A DNA stretch of 64,000 nucleotides from contig NZ_AP019373.1 in assembly GCF_004323595.1 (NCBI RefSeq), forward strand, positions 1,550,001-1,614,000, given 5' to 3'. This stretch comes from Sulfuricystis thermophila. GTDB taxonomy: Bacteria > Pseudomonadota > Gammaproteobacteria > Burkholderiales > Rhodocyclaceae. How positions within the stretch are numbered: position 1 is the stretch's first letter; every line of letters starts with the position of its first letter. Shown here one piece after another: positions 1-7,317 of the stretch. The notes under the pieces were generated by a model. The model made no database searches. It had not been told where the DNA came from and worked only from the letters and a program-made list of their open reading frames with translations. The position numbers were made by a program, and so were the translations under genes.

Positions 1-274
1 AATTGGTGGCATCCAGCGGCTCATCGACGGCGCTGATGATGTCGGCCACCGAGATGGCGGCGAGCGGCTTGGCCAGCGTGTAGCCGCCGCCAGGGCCGCG
101 CGTGCTCGCCACCAGATGGTTGCGGCGCAGCTTGCCGAACAACTGCTCGAGATAGGAAAGCGAAATTTTCTGGCGTTCGGCAATGCCGGCCAGCGTGACG
201 GGACCGGCATGCTGGCGCAGGGCCACGTCGATCATCGCCGTCACGGCAAAACGTCCTTTGGTCGTCAGTCTCAT
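1..274 (-). CDS. iscR: IscR, Rrf2-family Fe-S cluster regulator (3' part cut by window)
   Basis: The first 91 residues begin [19 protein letters not shown], the conserved IscR N-terminus, and continue with a winged helix containing SYLEQLF and the RGPGGGY wing motif. IscR is a [2Fe-2S] transcription factor that controls Fe-S assembly genes. The cysteine ligands lie further downstream and are outside the window. The ATG lies just after a promoter overlapping an IscR-type box, which fits autoregulation. Upstream (to the right) lie cysE and trmJ on the same strand, the usual suhB/trmJ-cysE-iscR arrangement of beta- and gammaproteobacteria; iscS and iscU would be expected beyond position 1. Confidence 0.95.
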   Translation of the reverse strand, partial: MRLTTKGRFAVTAMIDVALRQHAGPVTLAGIAERQKISLSYLEQLFGKLRRNHLVASTRGPGGGYTLAKPLAAISVADIISAVDEPLDATN

Positions 275-334
275 GGGAATACCTCGTCAGGATCGCGCGT
301 TCGGAATATCAGTCATTCGGACCGATGGCTGGAA

Positions 335-365
335 GATATAGTTCCCGATTAAATTAGTCAAGTAT
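335..365 (-). promoter_or_regulatory. iscR promoter with IscR type-1-like operator
   Basis: On the minus strand TTGACT (356-361) serves as -35 and TATCTT (333-338), 17 bp away, as -10. The stretch 338-365 reads ATACTTGACTAATTTAATCG then GGAACTAT, close to the type-1 IscR box ATAxxxGACTxxxxxAxTCxxxTAT. The overlap of the box with the promoter implies repression by holo-IscR. The match was made by eye. Confidence 0.7.
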
Positions 366-366
366 T

Positions 367-1119
367 TCAATCGACGATTTTCGACAAACGGTTCGGATCG
401 AACTTGTCGGCCGTCGCCACGTCGTCCTCCAAGGAGACGCCGGCCCGCTCGATCGATTTCAGCAGCGCCTCGATGCGACGATCGGTTTCGACCGCATGGT
501 CGAGCAGCCCGTGGATCGCCAGCGCGATCGGATCGTCTTCGTTGCGTGTCACGGCATAGGCGGAAAAGCCCAGGTTCTCGGCTTTTTCCTGCCGCAGCTG
601 CGCCTGGCCCGGCTCGATGATGCGCGCCGGGATGCCCACCGCCGTGGCTCCCGCCGGCACCTCACGCACCACGACGGCGTTCGAGCCGATCTTCGCCCCG
701 GCGCCGACCGTGATCGGTCCGAGCACCTTTGCGCCGGCACCGATGACGACGCCCTTCTCCAGCGTCGGATGGCGCTTGCCCTTGTTCCATGAGGTGCCAC
801 CCAGGGTCACGCCGTGGTAGAGCGTGCAATCATCGCCGATCACCGCGGTCTCGCCGATCACGACCCCCATGCCATGGTCGATGAAGACCCGGCGGCCGAT
901 CGTCGCCCCGGGATGGATCTCGATCCCGGTGAGAAAACGCGTGAAATGCGAAGTGAACCGCGCCAGCCAGCGTAAGCCGTGATGCCACAGCCAATGGGCC
1001 AGGCGATGCATCAACAGGGCATGGAACCCAGGGTAGCAGGTCAGCACTTCCCAGGTCGAGCGGGCGGCAGGATCGCGTTCGAAAACGCAGGCAATGTCTT
1101 CTCGCAGGCGGGAGAACAT
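367..1119 (-). CDS. cysE: serine O-acetyltransferase CysE
   Basis: A 250-residue protein that transfers acetyl from acetyl-CoA to serine, giving O-acetylserine for cysteine synthesis in the cytoplasm. The N-terminal alpha-helical region begins [20 protein letters not shown]. The left-handed beta-helix (hexapeptide repeat) domain contains [23 protein letters not shown] and LYHGVTLGG, with the expected active-site His and Asp, and ends near GIPARII. Length fits the short bacterial CysE class found beside isc operons, where it would supply cysteine for IscS. The start ATG is at 1119, and a perfect 18-bp palindrome lies 29 bp upstream. Confidence 0.97.
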   Translation of the reverse strand: MFSRLREDIACVFERDPAARSTWEVLTCYPGFHALLMHRLAHWLWHHGLRWLARFTSHFTRFLTGIEIHPGATIGRRVFIDHGMGVVIGETAVIGDDCTLYHGVTLGGTSWNKGKRHPTLEKGVVIGAGAKVLGPITVGAGAKIGSNAVVVREVPAGATAVGIPARIIEPGQAQLRQEKAENLGFSAYAVTRNEDDPIALAIHGLLDHAVETDRRIEALLKSIERAGVSLEDDVATADKFDPNRLSKIVD

Positions 1120-1147
1120 GGTTTCCGGGAAGCCTTATAAATTTTGG

Positions 1148-1165
1148 GGGAATTCTAGAATTCCC
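1148..1165. promoter_or_regulatory. perfect 18-bp palindrome upstream of cysE
   Basis: GGGAATTCTAGAATTCCC is fully self-complementary and contains TAGAAT, a plausible -10 element for cysE on the minus strand. It lies in the 83-bp gap between trmJ and cysE. It may be an operator; no regulator can be named. Confidence 0.4.
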
Positions 1166-1202
1166 GATCACACCGGTCAACTTAAGTTCGTTGATGGGGA
1201 TA

Positions 1203-1994
1203 TCAAGCTCCTTGGTGGTAACGCTTGCCAGTGGGTCGCTGAAACGAAGCCAGCAGTCCACGCAGGATGTTGACCTCCTCTCTTTCCAGTCCGGCACGCG
1301 CGAATAGCCGGCGCAGGCGCAGCATCAGCCTTCCCGGCCTTTCCGGATCGAGAAAGCCGCTTGCGACGGCCATGCCTTCGATCTGCGCGAGCAGCCCCTC
1401 GATCTCCTCATGGGTCGCCGGCATGCCGACAGGGCTGAAAGTCGGCGCTGGCGAAACGGCACCTTGCGCCGCCTCGATGCCGAGGCGCAATTCGTAGCAC
1501 AGCACCTGCACCGCCGCGGCGAGATTGAGCGACGCATAGGCCGGATTGGCGGGAATCATCGCCCAGCGGTTGCAAAAAGCCAGCTCTTCATTGCTGAGCC
1601 CAGTGGTCTCGTTGCCGAACACCAGCGCGACCTCAGAACCGGTCACGGCCAGTCGCGCCAGTTCGGCAGCGCCCTCGCGCGCCCACAGCGGTGCCGTGGC
1701 CAGATCACGACGCCGCGAGGTCAGCGCCAAGGCGAGGGTCACGCCTGCGAGCGCAGCAGGGAGCGTTGCGACCGTCTCGGCCGCCGCCAGCACATCGGTC
1801 GCGCCGGAGGCCATCGCCTCCGCCTGCGCATCGGGCAAGGCTTTCGGCGCGACGAGCACCAGGCGCGCGAAACCCATCGTCTTCATCGCCCGCGCCGCCG
1901 CGCCGATGTTGCCCGGATGACTGGGTCGCACCAGCACAATATGCACCCGTCCGAAGGCATCGGGCGTCAGCGGAGTCGAAGGATTAGAATCCAC
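1203..1994 (-). CDS. trmJ: tRNA (cytidine/uridine-2'-O-)-methyltransferase TrmJ
   Basis: A 263-residue SPOUT-class RNA methyltransferase that 2'-O-methylates position 32 of several tRNAs with S-adenosylmethionine. Seen motifs: [23 protein letters not shown] near the N-terminus and [15 protein letters not shown] plus [23 protein letters not shown] forming the knotted SAM site. Start is taken as GTG at 1994 ([10 protein letters not shown]), the only sensible initiator before the conserved domain; only 27 bp separate it from divergent suhB. Between the SPOUT domain and the C-terminal helices it carries an in-frame copy of the dispersed repeat (1442-1462, antisense), encoding AVSPAPT. Confidence 0.95.
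   Translation of the reverse strand: MDSNPSTPLTPDAFGRVHIVLVRPSHPGNIGAAARAMKTMGFARLVLVAPKALPDAQAEAMASGATDVLAAAETVATLPAALAGVTLALALTSRRRDLATAPLWAREGAAELARLAVTGSEVALVFGNETTGLSNEELAFCNRWAMIPANPAYASLNLAAAVQVLCYELRLGIEAAQGAVSPAPTFSPVGMPATHEEIEGLLAQIEGMAVASGFLDPERPGRLMLRLRRLFARAGLEREEVNILRGLLASFQRPTGKRYHQGA
1442..1462 (+). repeat. dispersed 20-bp repeat, copy 1 (inside trmJ, antisense)
   Basis: Core CGGCGCTGGCGAAACGGCAC, matching CGGCGCTGGCGRRACGGCAC. It lies antisense in trmJ, adding AVSPAPT in a linker region. Confidence 0.85.
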
Positions 1995-2021
1995 GCATTT
2001 ACTTCCAGCAAGCCACAAGCC

Positions 2022-2828
2022 ATGCATCCCATGCTCAACACGGCCGTCAAGGCCGCCCGCCGCGCCGGCCACATCATCGGCCGCGCCAGCCTCGACCTCG
2101 GTCAGCTCAAGGTCGGCATCAAGCAGCAGAACGATTTCGTCACCGAAGTGGATCGCGCCGCCGAGGCCGCGATCATCGAAATCCTGCGCGAAGTCTATCC
2201 GAGCCACGCGATCCTCGCCGAGGAATCCGGCCACAGCGACCATCCCGCCGATGCCGAATACCAGTGGATCATCGACCCGCTCGACGGCACCACCAACTTC
2301 ATCCACGGCTTTCCGCAATACGCGGTGTCGATCGCGCTGGTTCACAAAGGCGTGCTGACGCATGCGGTGGTCTTCGACCCGAACCGCAATGAGCTGTTCA
2401 CCGCCAGCAAGGGCGCCGGCGCCTTTCTCAACGACAAGCGCATCCGCGTCAGCCGCTGCGCCAAGCTCGACGAAGCACTCGTCGGTACCGGCTTCCCCTA
2501 CCGCATGTTCGAGCACGTCGATCCCTATCTGGCAATCTTCAAGGAAATGACACGGCGCACGGCCGGCGTGCGCCGCCCTGGCTCTGCCTCGCTGGATCTC
2601 GCCTGGCTCGCCGCCGGCCGCATCGACGGTTTCTGGGAATTCGGCCTCTCGCCCTGGGACATGGCCGCCGGCGCGCTCCTCATCCTCGAAGCCGGAGGAC
2701 TCGTCAGCGATCTGGCCGGTGAAGGCAACTATCTCAAGACCGGCAACATCGTCGCCGGCACGCCGAAAGTCTTCAATCAACTGCTGATGGCCATCCAGCC
2801 GCATCGCACACCAGCGCTGAAAGCATGA
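2022..2828 (+). CDS. suhB: inositol-1-monophosphatase family protein SuhB
   Basis: A 268-residue Mg2+-dependent phosphatase. It begins [16 protein letters not shown], nearly the same as E. coli SuhB. Metal-binding motifs are present: EEAGH-type EESGHS around residue 68, DPLDGTTNF around residue 86, and [15 protein letters not shown] near residue 210. SuhB hydrolyses inositol monophosphate and also takes part in rRNA antitermination complexes in E. coli. It is divergent from trmJ. A TAGAAT -10-like hexamer (1984-1989) lies within the trmJ 5' end, so the two promoters probably overlap the opposing genes. Confidence 0.96.
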   Translation: MHPMLNTAVKAARRAGHIIGRASLDLGQLKVGIKQQNDFVTEVDRAAEAAIIEILREVYPSHAILAEESGHSDHPADAEYQWIIDPLDGTTNFIHGFPQYAVSIALVHKGVLTHAVVFDPNRNELFTASKGAGAFLNDKRIRVSRCAKLDEALVGTGFPYRMFEHVDPYLAIFKEMTRRTAGVRRPGSASLDLAWLAAGRIDGFWEFGLSPWDMAAGALLILEAGGLVSDLAGEGNYLKTGNIVAGTPKVFNQLLMAIQPHRTPALKA

Positions 2829-2847
2829 AAAATCACTGACGACGCGT

Positions 2848-2875
2848 TGACACGGCCGGATTCGTTGGTAGAATG
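2848..2875 (+). promoter_or_regulatory. sigma-70 promoter of the tRNA-Gly/tRNA-Cys pair
   Basis: TTGACA (2848-2853), 16-bp spacer, TAGAAT (2870-2875), ending 11 bp before tRNA-Gly. It probably transcribes both tRNAs. Confidence 0.75.
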
Positions 2876-2886
2876 CGCCCCTCGTT

Positions 2887-2962
2887 GCGGGAGTAGCTCA
2901 GTTGGTAGAGCGCAACCTTGCCAAGGTTGAGGTCGCGAGTTCGAGACTCGTCTCCCGCTCCA
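2887..2962 (+). tRNA. tRNA-Gly(GCC)
   Basis: A 76-nt cloverleaf with acceptor arm GCGGGAG/CTCCCGC, D-arm AGCTCAGTTGGTAGAGC, anticodon loop TTGCCAA and T-loop GTTCGAGAC. The CCA end is encoded. Confidence 0.97.
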
Positions 2963-3026
2963 GATTTCCGGGGAAAGCGCATGCTTTCCCCTTTTCGATT
3001 CAGCCTGGTGTATCTTTGCAGGCCAC

Positions 3027-3100
3027 GGCGCGGTAGCAAAGCGGTTATGCACCGGATTGCAAATCCGAGTAGGTCGGTTCGACTCCGGCCCGCGCCTCCA
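3027..3100 (+). tRNA. tRNA-Cys(GCA), island integration target
   Basis: A 74-nt tRNA with acceptor arm GGCGCGG/CCGCGCC, anticodon loop TTGCAAA (GCA) and encoded CCA. Its last 46 bp are repeated exactly at 21463-21508, so the island entered the 3' end of this gene while leaving a complete tRNA at the left junction. Confidence 0.97.
3055..3100 (+). repeat. attL: 46-bp direct repeat in tRNA-Cys 3' end
   Basis: Runs from the anticodon stem (GATTGCAAATCCG) through the CCA end and is identical over 46 bp to 21463-21508. Flanking bases differ on both sides, which fixes the repeat limits. Confidence 0.95.
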
Positions 3101-3113
3101 AGAAAAATCCTCC

Positions 3114-3148
3114 AAAACCCGCATGGCTACGAGCTTTGCGGGTTTTTT
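3114..3148 (+). terminator. Rho-independent terminator after tRNA-Cys
   Basis: Ten-bp stem AAAACCCGCA / TGCGGGTTTT (3114-3123 / 3137-3146) running into a T-run. It lies on the island side of attL, so the island supplies the terminator for the tRNA transcript. Confidence 0.8.
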
Positions 3149-3203
3149 GCTTTTATGCGTATGGAATCGGCAGCCTGTGGATAAGTGCCATCTTTCGATT
3201 CCG

Positions 3204-3292
3204 AGCGTCCCGCCAGTGTCCCGCGATACGCTCATTCTCCGCCAGTTCCCCGCTTATGTTACGTGCATTGACTGTCCCGTCAGTGTCCCGCG
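3204..3292 (+). repeat. left-end integrase arm-like repeats
   Basis: AGTGTCCCGCG occurs at 3215-3225 and 3282-3292, with related AGCGTCCCGC at 3204-3213 and ACTGTCCCGT at 3271-3280. The same motif recurs beside attR (21370-21392). Repeats near both att sites are expected for arm-type binding by a tyrosine integrase. Confidence 0.6.
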
Positions 3293-3342
3293 CGCTTGAT
3301 AACTATTTATCGCGTAACATAATGATTTGTTACATGTTTTCA

Positions 3343-3371
3343 TTGACAAGCGCTGCGTGTACGAATATACT
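3343..3371 (+). promoter_or_regulatory. consensus sigma-70 promoter at island left end
   Basis: TTGACA (3343-3348), 17-bp spacer, TATACT (3366-3371). The predicted transcript start (about 3378) coincides with the ATG of the next reading frame, so either that mRNA is leaderless or the promoter serves the downstream rep genes. Confidence 0.75.
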
Positions 3372-3377
3372 AACAGC

Positions 3378-3710
3378 ATGCAAAAAGACACGACAGCACG
3401 TCTAGCAAATCGCGCAGCAGCGCGCAGCAATGCGCACTGGCTTCGAAAACTGTCCCGCGCGTTCGGTTTTGATGAAGCGCGCGAGATGGTCAGGGCGCTG
3501 ACGCGCTGCGGCAGCGCTGATACGAAAGCGATTCGCGGCTTGCGCGTATTCGCGCCGATGCTGTTGCAGGCGCTAATCACGATCAATGCCTTGCGCGCGA
3601 TAGCTCTTGTCGCGCATTGCGTCTCACCGCCGCCGCCCCCGGCGGCTGACGGCATACGGTTAGAGATAACACCTCGACTGCTTCCGCTTCCTGCCGCTTG
3701 CCGCGCCTAA
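3378..3710 (+). CDS. hypothetical small protein
   Basis: A 110-residue reading frame starting MQKDTTARLANRAAARSN, basic in its first half with no domain I recognise; the second half ends in a proline-rich stretch. It lies directly behind a consensus promoter and ahead of the rep genes. No Shine-Dalgarno precedes the ATG, so it would need leaderless translation. It may be a real leader gene of the replicon or a chance frame. Confidence 0.35.
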   Translation: MQKDTTARLANRAAARSNAHWLRKLSRAFGFDEAREMVRALTRCGSADTKAIRGLRVFAPMLLQALITINALRAIALVAHCVSPPPPPAADGIRLEITPRLLPLPAACRA

Positions 3711-3794
3711 GCGCGCGGGCAGGCAGCCCACCGCGCGCGACTGGCGCGGTATCAAATCCCGGCAAACGGGCTGCATCTTGCAAAGGATGCAGAA

Positions 3795-4079
3795 ATGGAA
3801 GCAAATCAGAAACTCACGATCAACTCGACAGAGCTCGCGCAAGCTCTAAACATCCCGCGCGTTGCGTTCGCGCGGCATCGCTCCGGCTTGATCAATCATC
3901 CGCTATTGCGCGGCTTGCCGGAGCCGCTGCAGCAGTATCCGCGGCTTGTCTGGTTGCGCGCCGACATCAACGACTGGCTCGCATCCCGCCGCACTTTCCG
4001 CCCCTCCGACGCCCCCGCCCAGGCCCCGACCCCGGCCCCGCGCCGTGGCCGTCCGCGCAAGGAAAGGGGTGCGGTATGA
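3795..4079 (+). CDS. small HTH-like protein preceding repA
   Basis: A 94-residue protein preceded by AAAGGA. The N-terminal half (ELAQALNIPRVAFARHRSGL) looks like a helix-turn-helix, followed by a WLRADINDWLASR segment typical of AlpA/excisionase-like small regulators, then a proline/alanine tail ending RRGRPRKERG, an AT-hook-like basic patch. The stop overlaps the repA start (ATGA), so the two are translationally coupled. In IncQ plasmids a small repressor gene (repF) precedes repA; this protein occupies that place, but homology to RepF is not established. Confidence 0.7.
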   Translation: MEANQKLTINSTELAQALNIPRVAFARHRSGLINHPLLRGLPEPLQQYPRLVWLRADINDWLASRRTFRPSDAPAQAPTPAPRRGRPRKERGAV

Positions 4080-4957
4080 CATGGCAAGCCCTCAGTATCG
4101 CGCATTGCATAGAAACCGAACCGCCGCAACTCGACTTTGTGCTGCCCGGACTGGTGGTCGGCACGGTCGGCTCGATTGTGGCCCCAGGAGCAACAGGGAA
4201 ATCGTGGCTCGCGCTTGAGGCGGCGCTGCTGGTCGCAGTCGGCAAAGACTTTCTCGGCTTGTATTTTGATGAACTACGGTGCGGAAAAGTCGTAATACTG
4301 GCCGCCGAGGACCCTGCACCGGTATTGCATCAACGCGTGCACGCGCTCGCACAGCATTTAACGTCAGCCGAACGCGCGGAATTCGCCAACTATGTGTCGA
4401 TCATTCCGACTTATGGCGAAGTCGGCAATCTGCTCGACGACGGTCAAACCGCCCGTCGAATCTTGGAAGCCGCAACTGGAGCGCGGCTTGTCATTATCGA
4501 CACGCTGTCGCGCTGGCATACCGGCGACGAGAATGATCGCGGAGATGCTTCGAAAGTAATGCGCAAGCTGGAGCACATCGCCGGGCAAACCGGCGCGGCG
4601 ATCGTATTTCTTCATCATACGAACAAAACCGCAGCGCTAGCCGGTGAAGGCGACAAACAGCAATCGGCGCGAGGCAGTAGCGTTTTCGTCGACGAAGCCC
4701 GTTGGGTAGCTTTTCTGCAAACGTGCACGGTGGAAGAAGCGAAAACCTTCGGGATTGAAGAAGAAATGCGACGACATTTTGTGCGCTATGGCGTAAGCAA
4801 GGCCAATTACTGCCCGCCGCTAGAGGATGTCTGGTTGCGGCGCGAGGCGGGCGGCGTGCTCATGAAGTATGACGGAGTAATGAAGCCTCAGAAGCAGCAG
4901 CAAGCAAGCAAGGAGCGGCAGACGAAGGCGAAGGAGGATGACTATGCAGACTTTTGA
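4076..4957 (+). CDS. repA: IncQ-type RepA replicative helicase
   Basis: A 293-residue RecA-fold hexameric helicase similar in length and motif order to RSF1010 RepA (279 aa), which unwinds the replication origin 5' to 3'. Visible motifs: LDFVLPGLVVGTVGSIVAPG, Walker A GATGKS, AAEDPAPVLHQRVHAL, Walker B region LVIIDTLSRWH, VFLHHTNK and the SARGSSVFVDEARW sensor region, ending with RYGVSKANY. The start overlaps the preceding stop (ATGA) and the 3' end overlaps repC by 14 bp. It acts with RepC at oriV. No RepB/primase gene is seen in the island. Confidence 0.9.
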   Translation: MTWQALSIAHCIETEPPQLDFVLPGLVVGTVGSIVAPGATGKSWLALEAALLVAVGKDFLGLYFDELRCGKVVILAAEDPAPVLHQRVHALAQHLTSAERAEFANYVSIIPTYGEVGNLLDDGQTARRILEAATGARLVIIDTLSRWHTGDENDRGDASKVMRKLEHIAGQTGAAIVFLHHTNKTAALAGEGDKQQSARGSSVFVDEARWVAFLQTCTVEEAKTFGIEEEMRRHFVRYGVSKANYCPPLEDVWLRREAGGVLMKYDGVMKPQKQQQASKERQTKAKEDDYADF

Positions 4958-5810
4958 TCGCCCCGCCCTGCCGACCGCGACAGCGCGCGAACATCGGCTA
5001 CGGCTGTTTCAGCCGACGCGCAGGCCGCGCCCTCTGCGCGATGTGGAAATCGCGACCCCCTGGGGCCGGCTCATTATTACCGGCCGCCTTGGACAGTCGC
5101 ATGCCGACGTAATGGACGCGATTTGCTACCACGCAGAACGCCGCGTCGACATGAACGACGGACGGATCAAGCTGCTTGTCGATCCCGCGCGCGTGCGCCG
5201 GGCATGCCGGCTTGGTGGCGAACAGCTCGAGAAAATCGCCCGGGAGTTGCGCGAGGCGACGATCCAGATCAAGGAACCGCAGGAAATCGCTTGCATTGGC
5301 GGCCTTGTCGATCATATCGACACCGCCCTGCGTGCCGACGGCTCGCCCATTACTCGCCACAACCCGCTGCGCGGGGGAGAGCGGGAACTATGGCGGGTGG
5401 AACTTGGAAAAGCGCTATGCAAGCTGATTGCCCGCGATGCCTGGGTCGGCTACGACCCGGCGCCGATTGCACGCTTGCAGCACGGCATAAGTCAGGCTGT
5501 CGCCCGGCACGTGCTCAGTCACAAGACCGCCCCGGCAGGCGGATGGAGGCTCGACACGCTCATCGCCGCCGCAGCCGGCGAGGTCGGCGGACAGGCACTG
5601 TGGGACAAGCGGCGCGAGCTGCGGGCGGACGCGGGCGGGCTGGCGGCGGTCGGGGTGCTGCTCGACGGCGAGCGGGTGCGGCGCCTGGAGCAAACGCCCG
5701 GCGGCATGGAGCAAACGCCCGGTGGCATGGAGCAAACGCCCGGCGGTAGCAGGTACACGTTCAGATGCACTTCAGGTGCATCTTCAGGAGCACCTGCCTG
5801 TCGCCCGTGA
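4944..5810 (+). CDS. repC: IncQ-type RepC origin-binding initiator
   Basis: A 288-residue protein directly after repA, in the place and size class of RSF1010 RepC (283 aa), which binds origin iterons and recruits RepA. The sequence has a winged-helix-like pattern (ELWRVELGKALCKLIARD, then LQHGISQAVARHVLSHK and WRLDTLIAAAAG) similar in layout to RepC. The ATG at 4944 is favoured over 4938 because GGAGG at 4932-4936 gives proper spacing. The C-terminus contains three 7-residue repeats EQTPGGM, unlike classical RepC, made by a 21-bp tandem repeat. Assignment rests on synteny and weak pattern similarity. Confidence 0.7.
   Translation: MQTFDRPALPTATAREHRLRLFQPTRRPRPLRDVEIATPWGRLIITGRLGQSHADVMDAICYHAERRVDMNDGRIKLLVDPARVRRACRLGGEQLEKIARELREATIQIKEPQEIACIGGLVDHIDTALRADGSPITRHNPLRGGERELWRVELGKALCKLIARDAWVGYDPAPIARLQHGISQAVARHVLSHKTAPAGGWRLDTLIAAAAGEVGGQALWDKRRELRADAGGLAAVGVLLDGERVRRLEQTPGGMEQTPGGMEQTPGGSRYTFRCTSGASSGAPACRP
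5688..5750 (+). repeat. 21-bp tandem repeat (3 units) in repC 3' end
   Basis: Three units of GAGCAAACGCCCGGYGGCAT plus one base encode EQTPGGM. The third unit is altered at its end. Such coding repeats can change copy number by slippage. Confidence 0.85.
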
Positions 5811-5958
5811 TGGCGCCTGTCAGGTGCTCAGCGCCTTCGCTTCGCTCAGGCTCGGAGGGGAGGAGCAAAAGGAATTACCTTGCTCCCACCCATCCGCGCC
5901 TGAGTGAAACGAAGGCGATTTATCTCTCTATGATTCTCTCTCGTCGATCAAAAGATTT

Positions 5959-5996
5959 TCTCTCTGACGAAGAATCTCTCTGACGAAGAATCTCTC
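5959..5996 (+). repeat. 16-bp direct repeats (2.4 units), iteron-like
   Basis: TCTCTCTGACGAAGAA occurs twice head to tail, followed by TCTCTC. RepC-binding iterons in IncQ plasmids are about 20 bp; this is shorter, so identity as an iteron is only suggested. Confidence 0.5.
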
Positions 5997-6206
5997 GCTG
6001 TTGACGTATCACTGCCCCAACGCCCTTGCTTCGCTGCGGCGCGGAGGGTAGGAGCAGCGGCTTCCTTTATTGCCTGGCCCACCTTTGCCAGCATTCATTT
6101 CTACCCGTGAAAGCAACGGGGATTCCATTGCTCCACCCCATCCGGGCCGAAGGCGCTTTAGCCGTCGTTTCAAGCTTTCATGCGGTTTTTCCGCTTTGCT
6201 CCTTAT

Positions 6207-6237
6207 AAGTTACTGCGAGTGAGCGCAGGTGTTACTT
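6207..6237. promoter_or_regulatory. inverted repeat upstream of the TraK-like gene
   Basis: AAGTTACTGCG and CGCAGGTGTTACTT form an imperfect dyad (core CTGCG-AGTGAG-CGCAG) 15 bp before the start codon. TraK/StbA-type proteins bind repeats at this place next to oriT, so it may be their operator or part of an oriT. Confidence 0.45.
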
Positions 6238-6251
6238 AAAGGAGATCCTCT

Positions 6252-6566
6252 ATGAAAACCCTTGCTGAAATGGCGACAACTGTTTCCGACCGTCGCACCG
6301 TGAAATTGTGTCAGCTGCTTCCTCAGATCGAGAAGGCCCGCAACAACGGCTGGGCGTGGCGCGAGATCGTTTATGCCTTGCGGGAATACGATCTCGGCAT
6401 CGATCCCAATGGCAAAAACGCAGGTCGGCTACTGAGCAACGCCTACCACCAGGCGAAGAAAGCGGCGGAAAAGGGACTCTATAAGCCTGTTACCCGCCGC
6501 ACAGAGAGTGCGGTCGGGAGCATGCCTGCCCTGAGCTCCAACAAGCGTGAACTGCCTCGTATTTGA
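6252..6566 (+). CDS. TraK/MobC-like small DNA-binding protein
   Basis: A 104-residue basic protein with a good ribosome site (AAAGGAG). The segment IEKARNNGWAWREIVYALREYDLGID followed by RLLSNAYHQAKK resembles the pattern of IncP TraK (short helix-turn-helix that tests a start-and-extend region, then a basic helix). In IncP and IncQ2 plasmids, TraK/MobC binds oriT to assist the relaxase; StbA plays a related role in plasmid positioning. It is the first of three coupled genes with ParA-like and coiled-coil membrane partners, matching TraKLM or StbABC order. Similarity is by pattern only. Confidence 0.6.
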   Translation: MKTLAEMATTVSDRRTVKLCQLLPQIEKARNNGWAWREIVYALREYDLGIDPNGKNAGRLLSNAYHQAKKAAEKGLYKPVTRRTESAVGSMPALSSNKRELPRI

Positions 6567-6582
6567 TGAAAGGAGCGGTGAC

Positions 6583-7317
6583 ATGAACCACAAGGTGCTC
6601 TATTTCTCCCACGGCGACAAGGGGGGTGTCGGGAAGTCCGTTGTCGCTAGCGTCATGACTGACTGGTTGCAGGAGCGGGGCCACTGTCTCGCTGTCGTTG
6701 ATGGTGACGAGTCGAACAATGACGTTGGCCGCAGGTTTCTCGATGCCGAGGGGATTTATGCTGCGGCTCTTCGTCTGAACGACCCGTCGGACGCCGAGGC
6801 TTCCATCGCCCGTTTCTCGAACTGGCTCGAAGCCCGACCCCAGATCGATCGGGTAGTGATCAATTTGCCGGCGAATGCGTCTGAGACGCTCGACGGCCAG
6901 GCCGAGATTCTGCGTGATGTCGCCGAAGCGTTGGGGTTCAAGATGCGAGTCGTATATTCGGTTGGCAAGAGCGTGCCTGCTGCCCAGATGCTGCAGAAGA
7001 GCTTCACCAGTGGATTGATGAGTGTCGTGCACCCGGGAGACCGCATGGTGCTGTTCCCGGAGTTCGACGCCCGTCCTGAGGACACGGCCTGGTATGGGAT
7101 CAAGGACGATTGCGTGGCGCATGAGGCGGTTTTCCCGGCCCTGCGTCCCGCCGAGGCGTTCAACCAGGTCTTGCGGCTCGAAATGCCCTATTCGGCCATC
7201 GTCCGCACGCGCCCGCCCGGCATCACCTTACATACCGTCATTTCCCTTAAACGATGGCTAGACAATGCCCGCAAGGCTCTGGCCCCGATCATGGACATTG
7301 AAGGAGAAGACAAATGA
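6583..7317 (+). CDS. TraL/StbB-like ParA-family P-loop ATPase
   Basis: A 244-residue protein with a deviant Walker A motif SHGDKGGVGKSVVASV at residues 8-23, followed by LAVVDGDESNNDVGRRF, the ParA/MinD substrate-strand pattern, and RVVINLPANASE as Walker B. The GKGGVGKS family includes ParA partition proteins, TraL of IncP, MobD of IncQ2 and StbB of IncW. It is preceded by AAAGGAG and its stop overlaps the next start (ATGA). With the TraK-like and membrane-anchored coiled-coil neighbours, a role in relaxosome assistance or element segregation is likely rather than classical ParAB, because no ParB is present. Confidence 0.75.
   Translation: MNHKVLYFSHGDKGGVGKSVVASVMTDWLQERGHCLAVVDGDESNNDVGRRFLDAEGIYAAALRLNDPSDAEASIARFSNWLEARPQIDRVVINLPANASETLDGQAEILRDVAEALGFKMRVVYSVGKSVPAAQMLQKSFTSGLMSVVHPGDRMVLFPEFDARPEDTAWYGIKDDCVAHEAVFPALRPAEAFNQVLRLEMPYSAIVRTRPPGITLHTVISLKRWLDNARKALAPIMDIEGEDK

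Larger units (their letters stand above)
5811..6251. other. 441-bp gene-free region, candidate origin of the IncQ-like replicon
   Basis: Located between repC and the TraK-like gene. It holds a 7-bp hairpin GGAGCAA/TTGCTCC (5862-5886), a 16-bp tandem repeat TCTCTCTGACGAAGAA (5959-5974, 5975-5990, partial third to about 5996), two similar GCTCC-CCCATCCG segments (about 5882 and 6130), and an inverted repeat at 6207-6237 just upstream of the next gene. IncQ origins carry tandem iterons and single-strand initiation hairpins, so these are candidates for oriV parts. No AT-rich melting region is obvious and no function is proven. Confidence 0.45.

Noticed and set aside
5123-5749. Long arginine-rich frame overlapping repC
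   Set aside because: Shifted-frame translation of repC with low-complexity Arg/Ala/Gly content; many GC-rich genes here give similar shadows.
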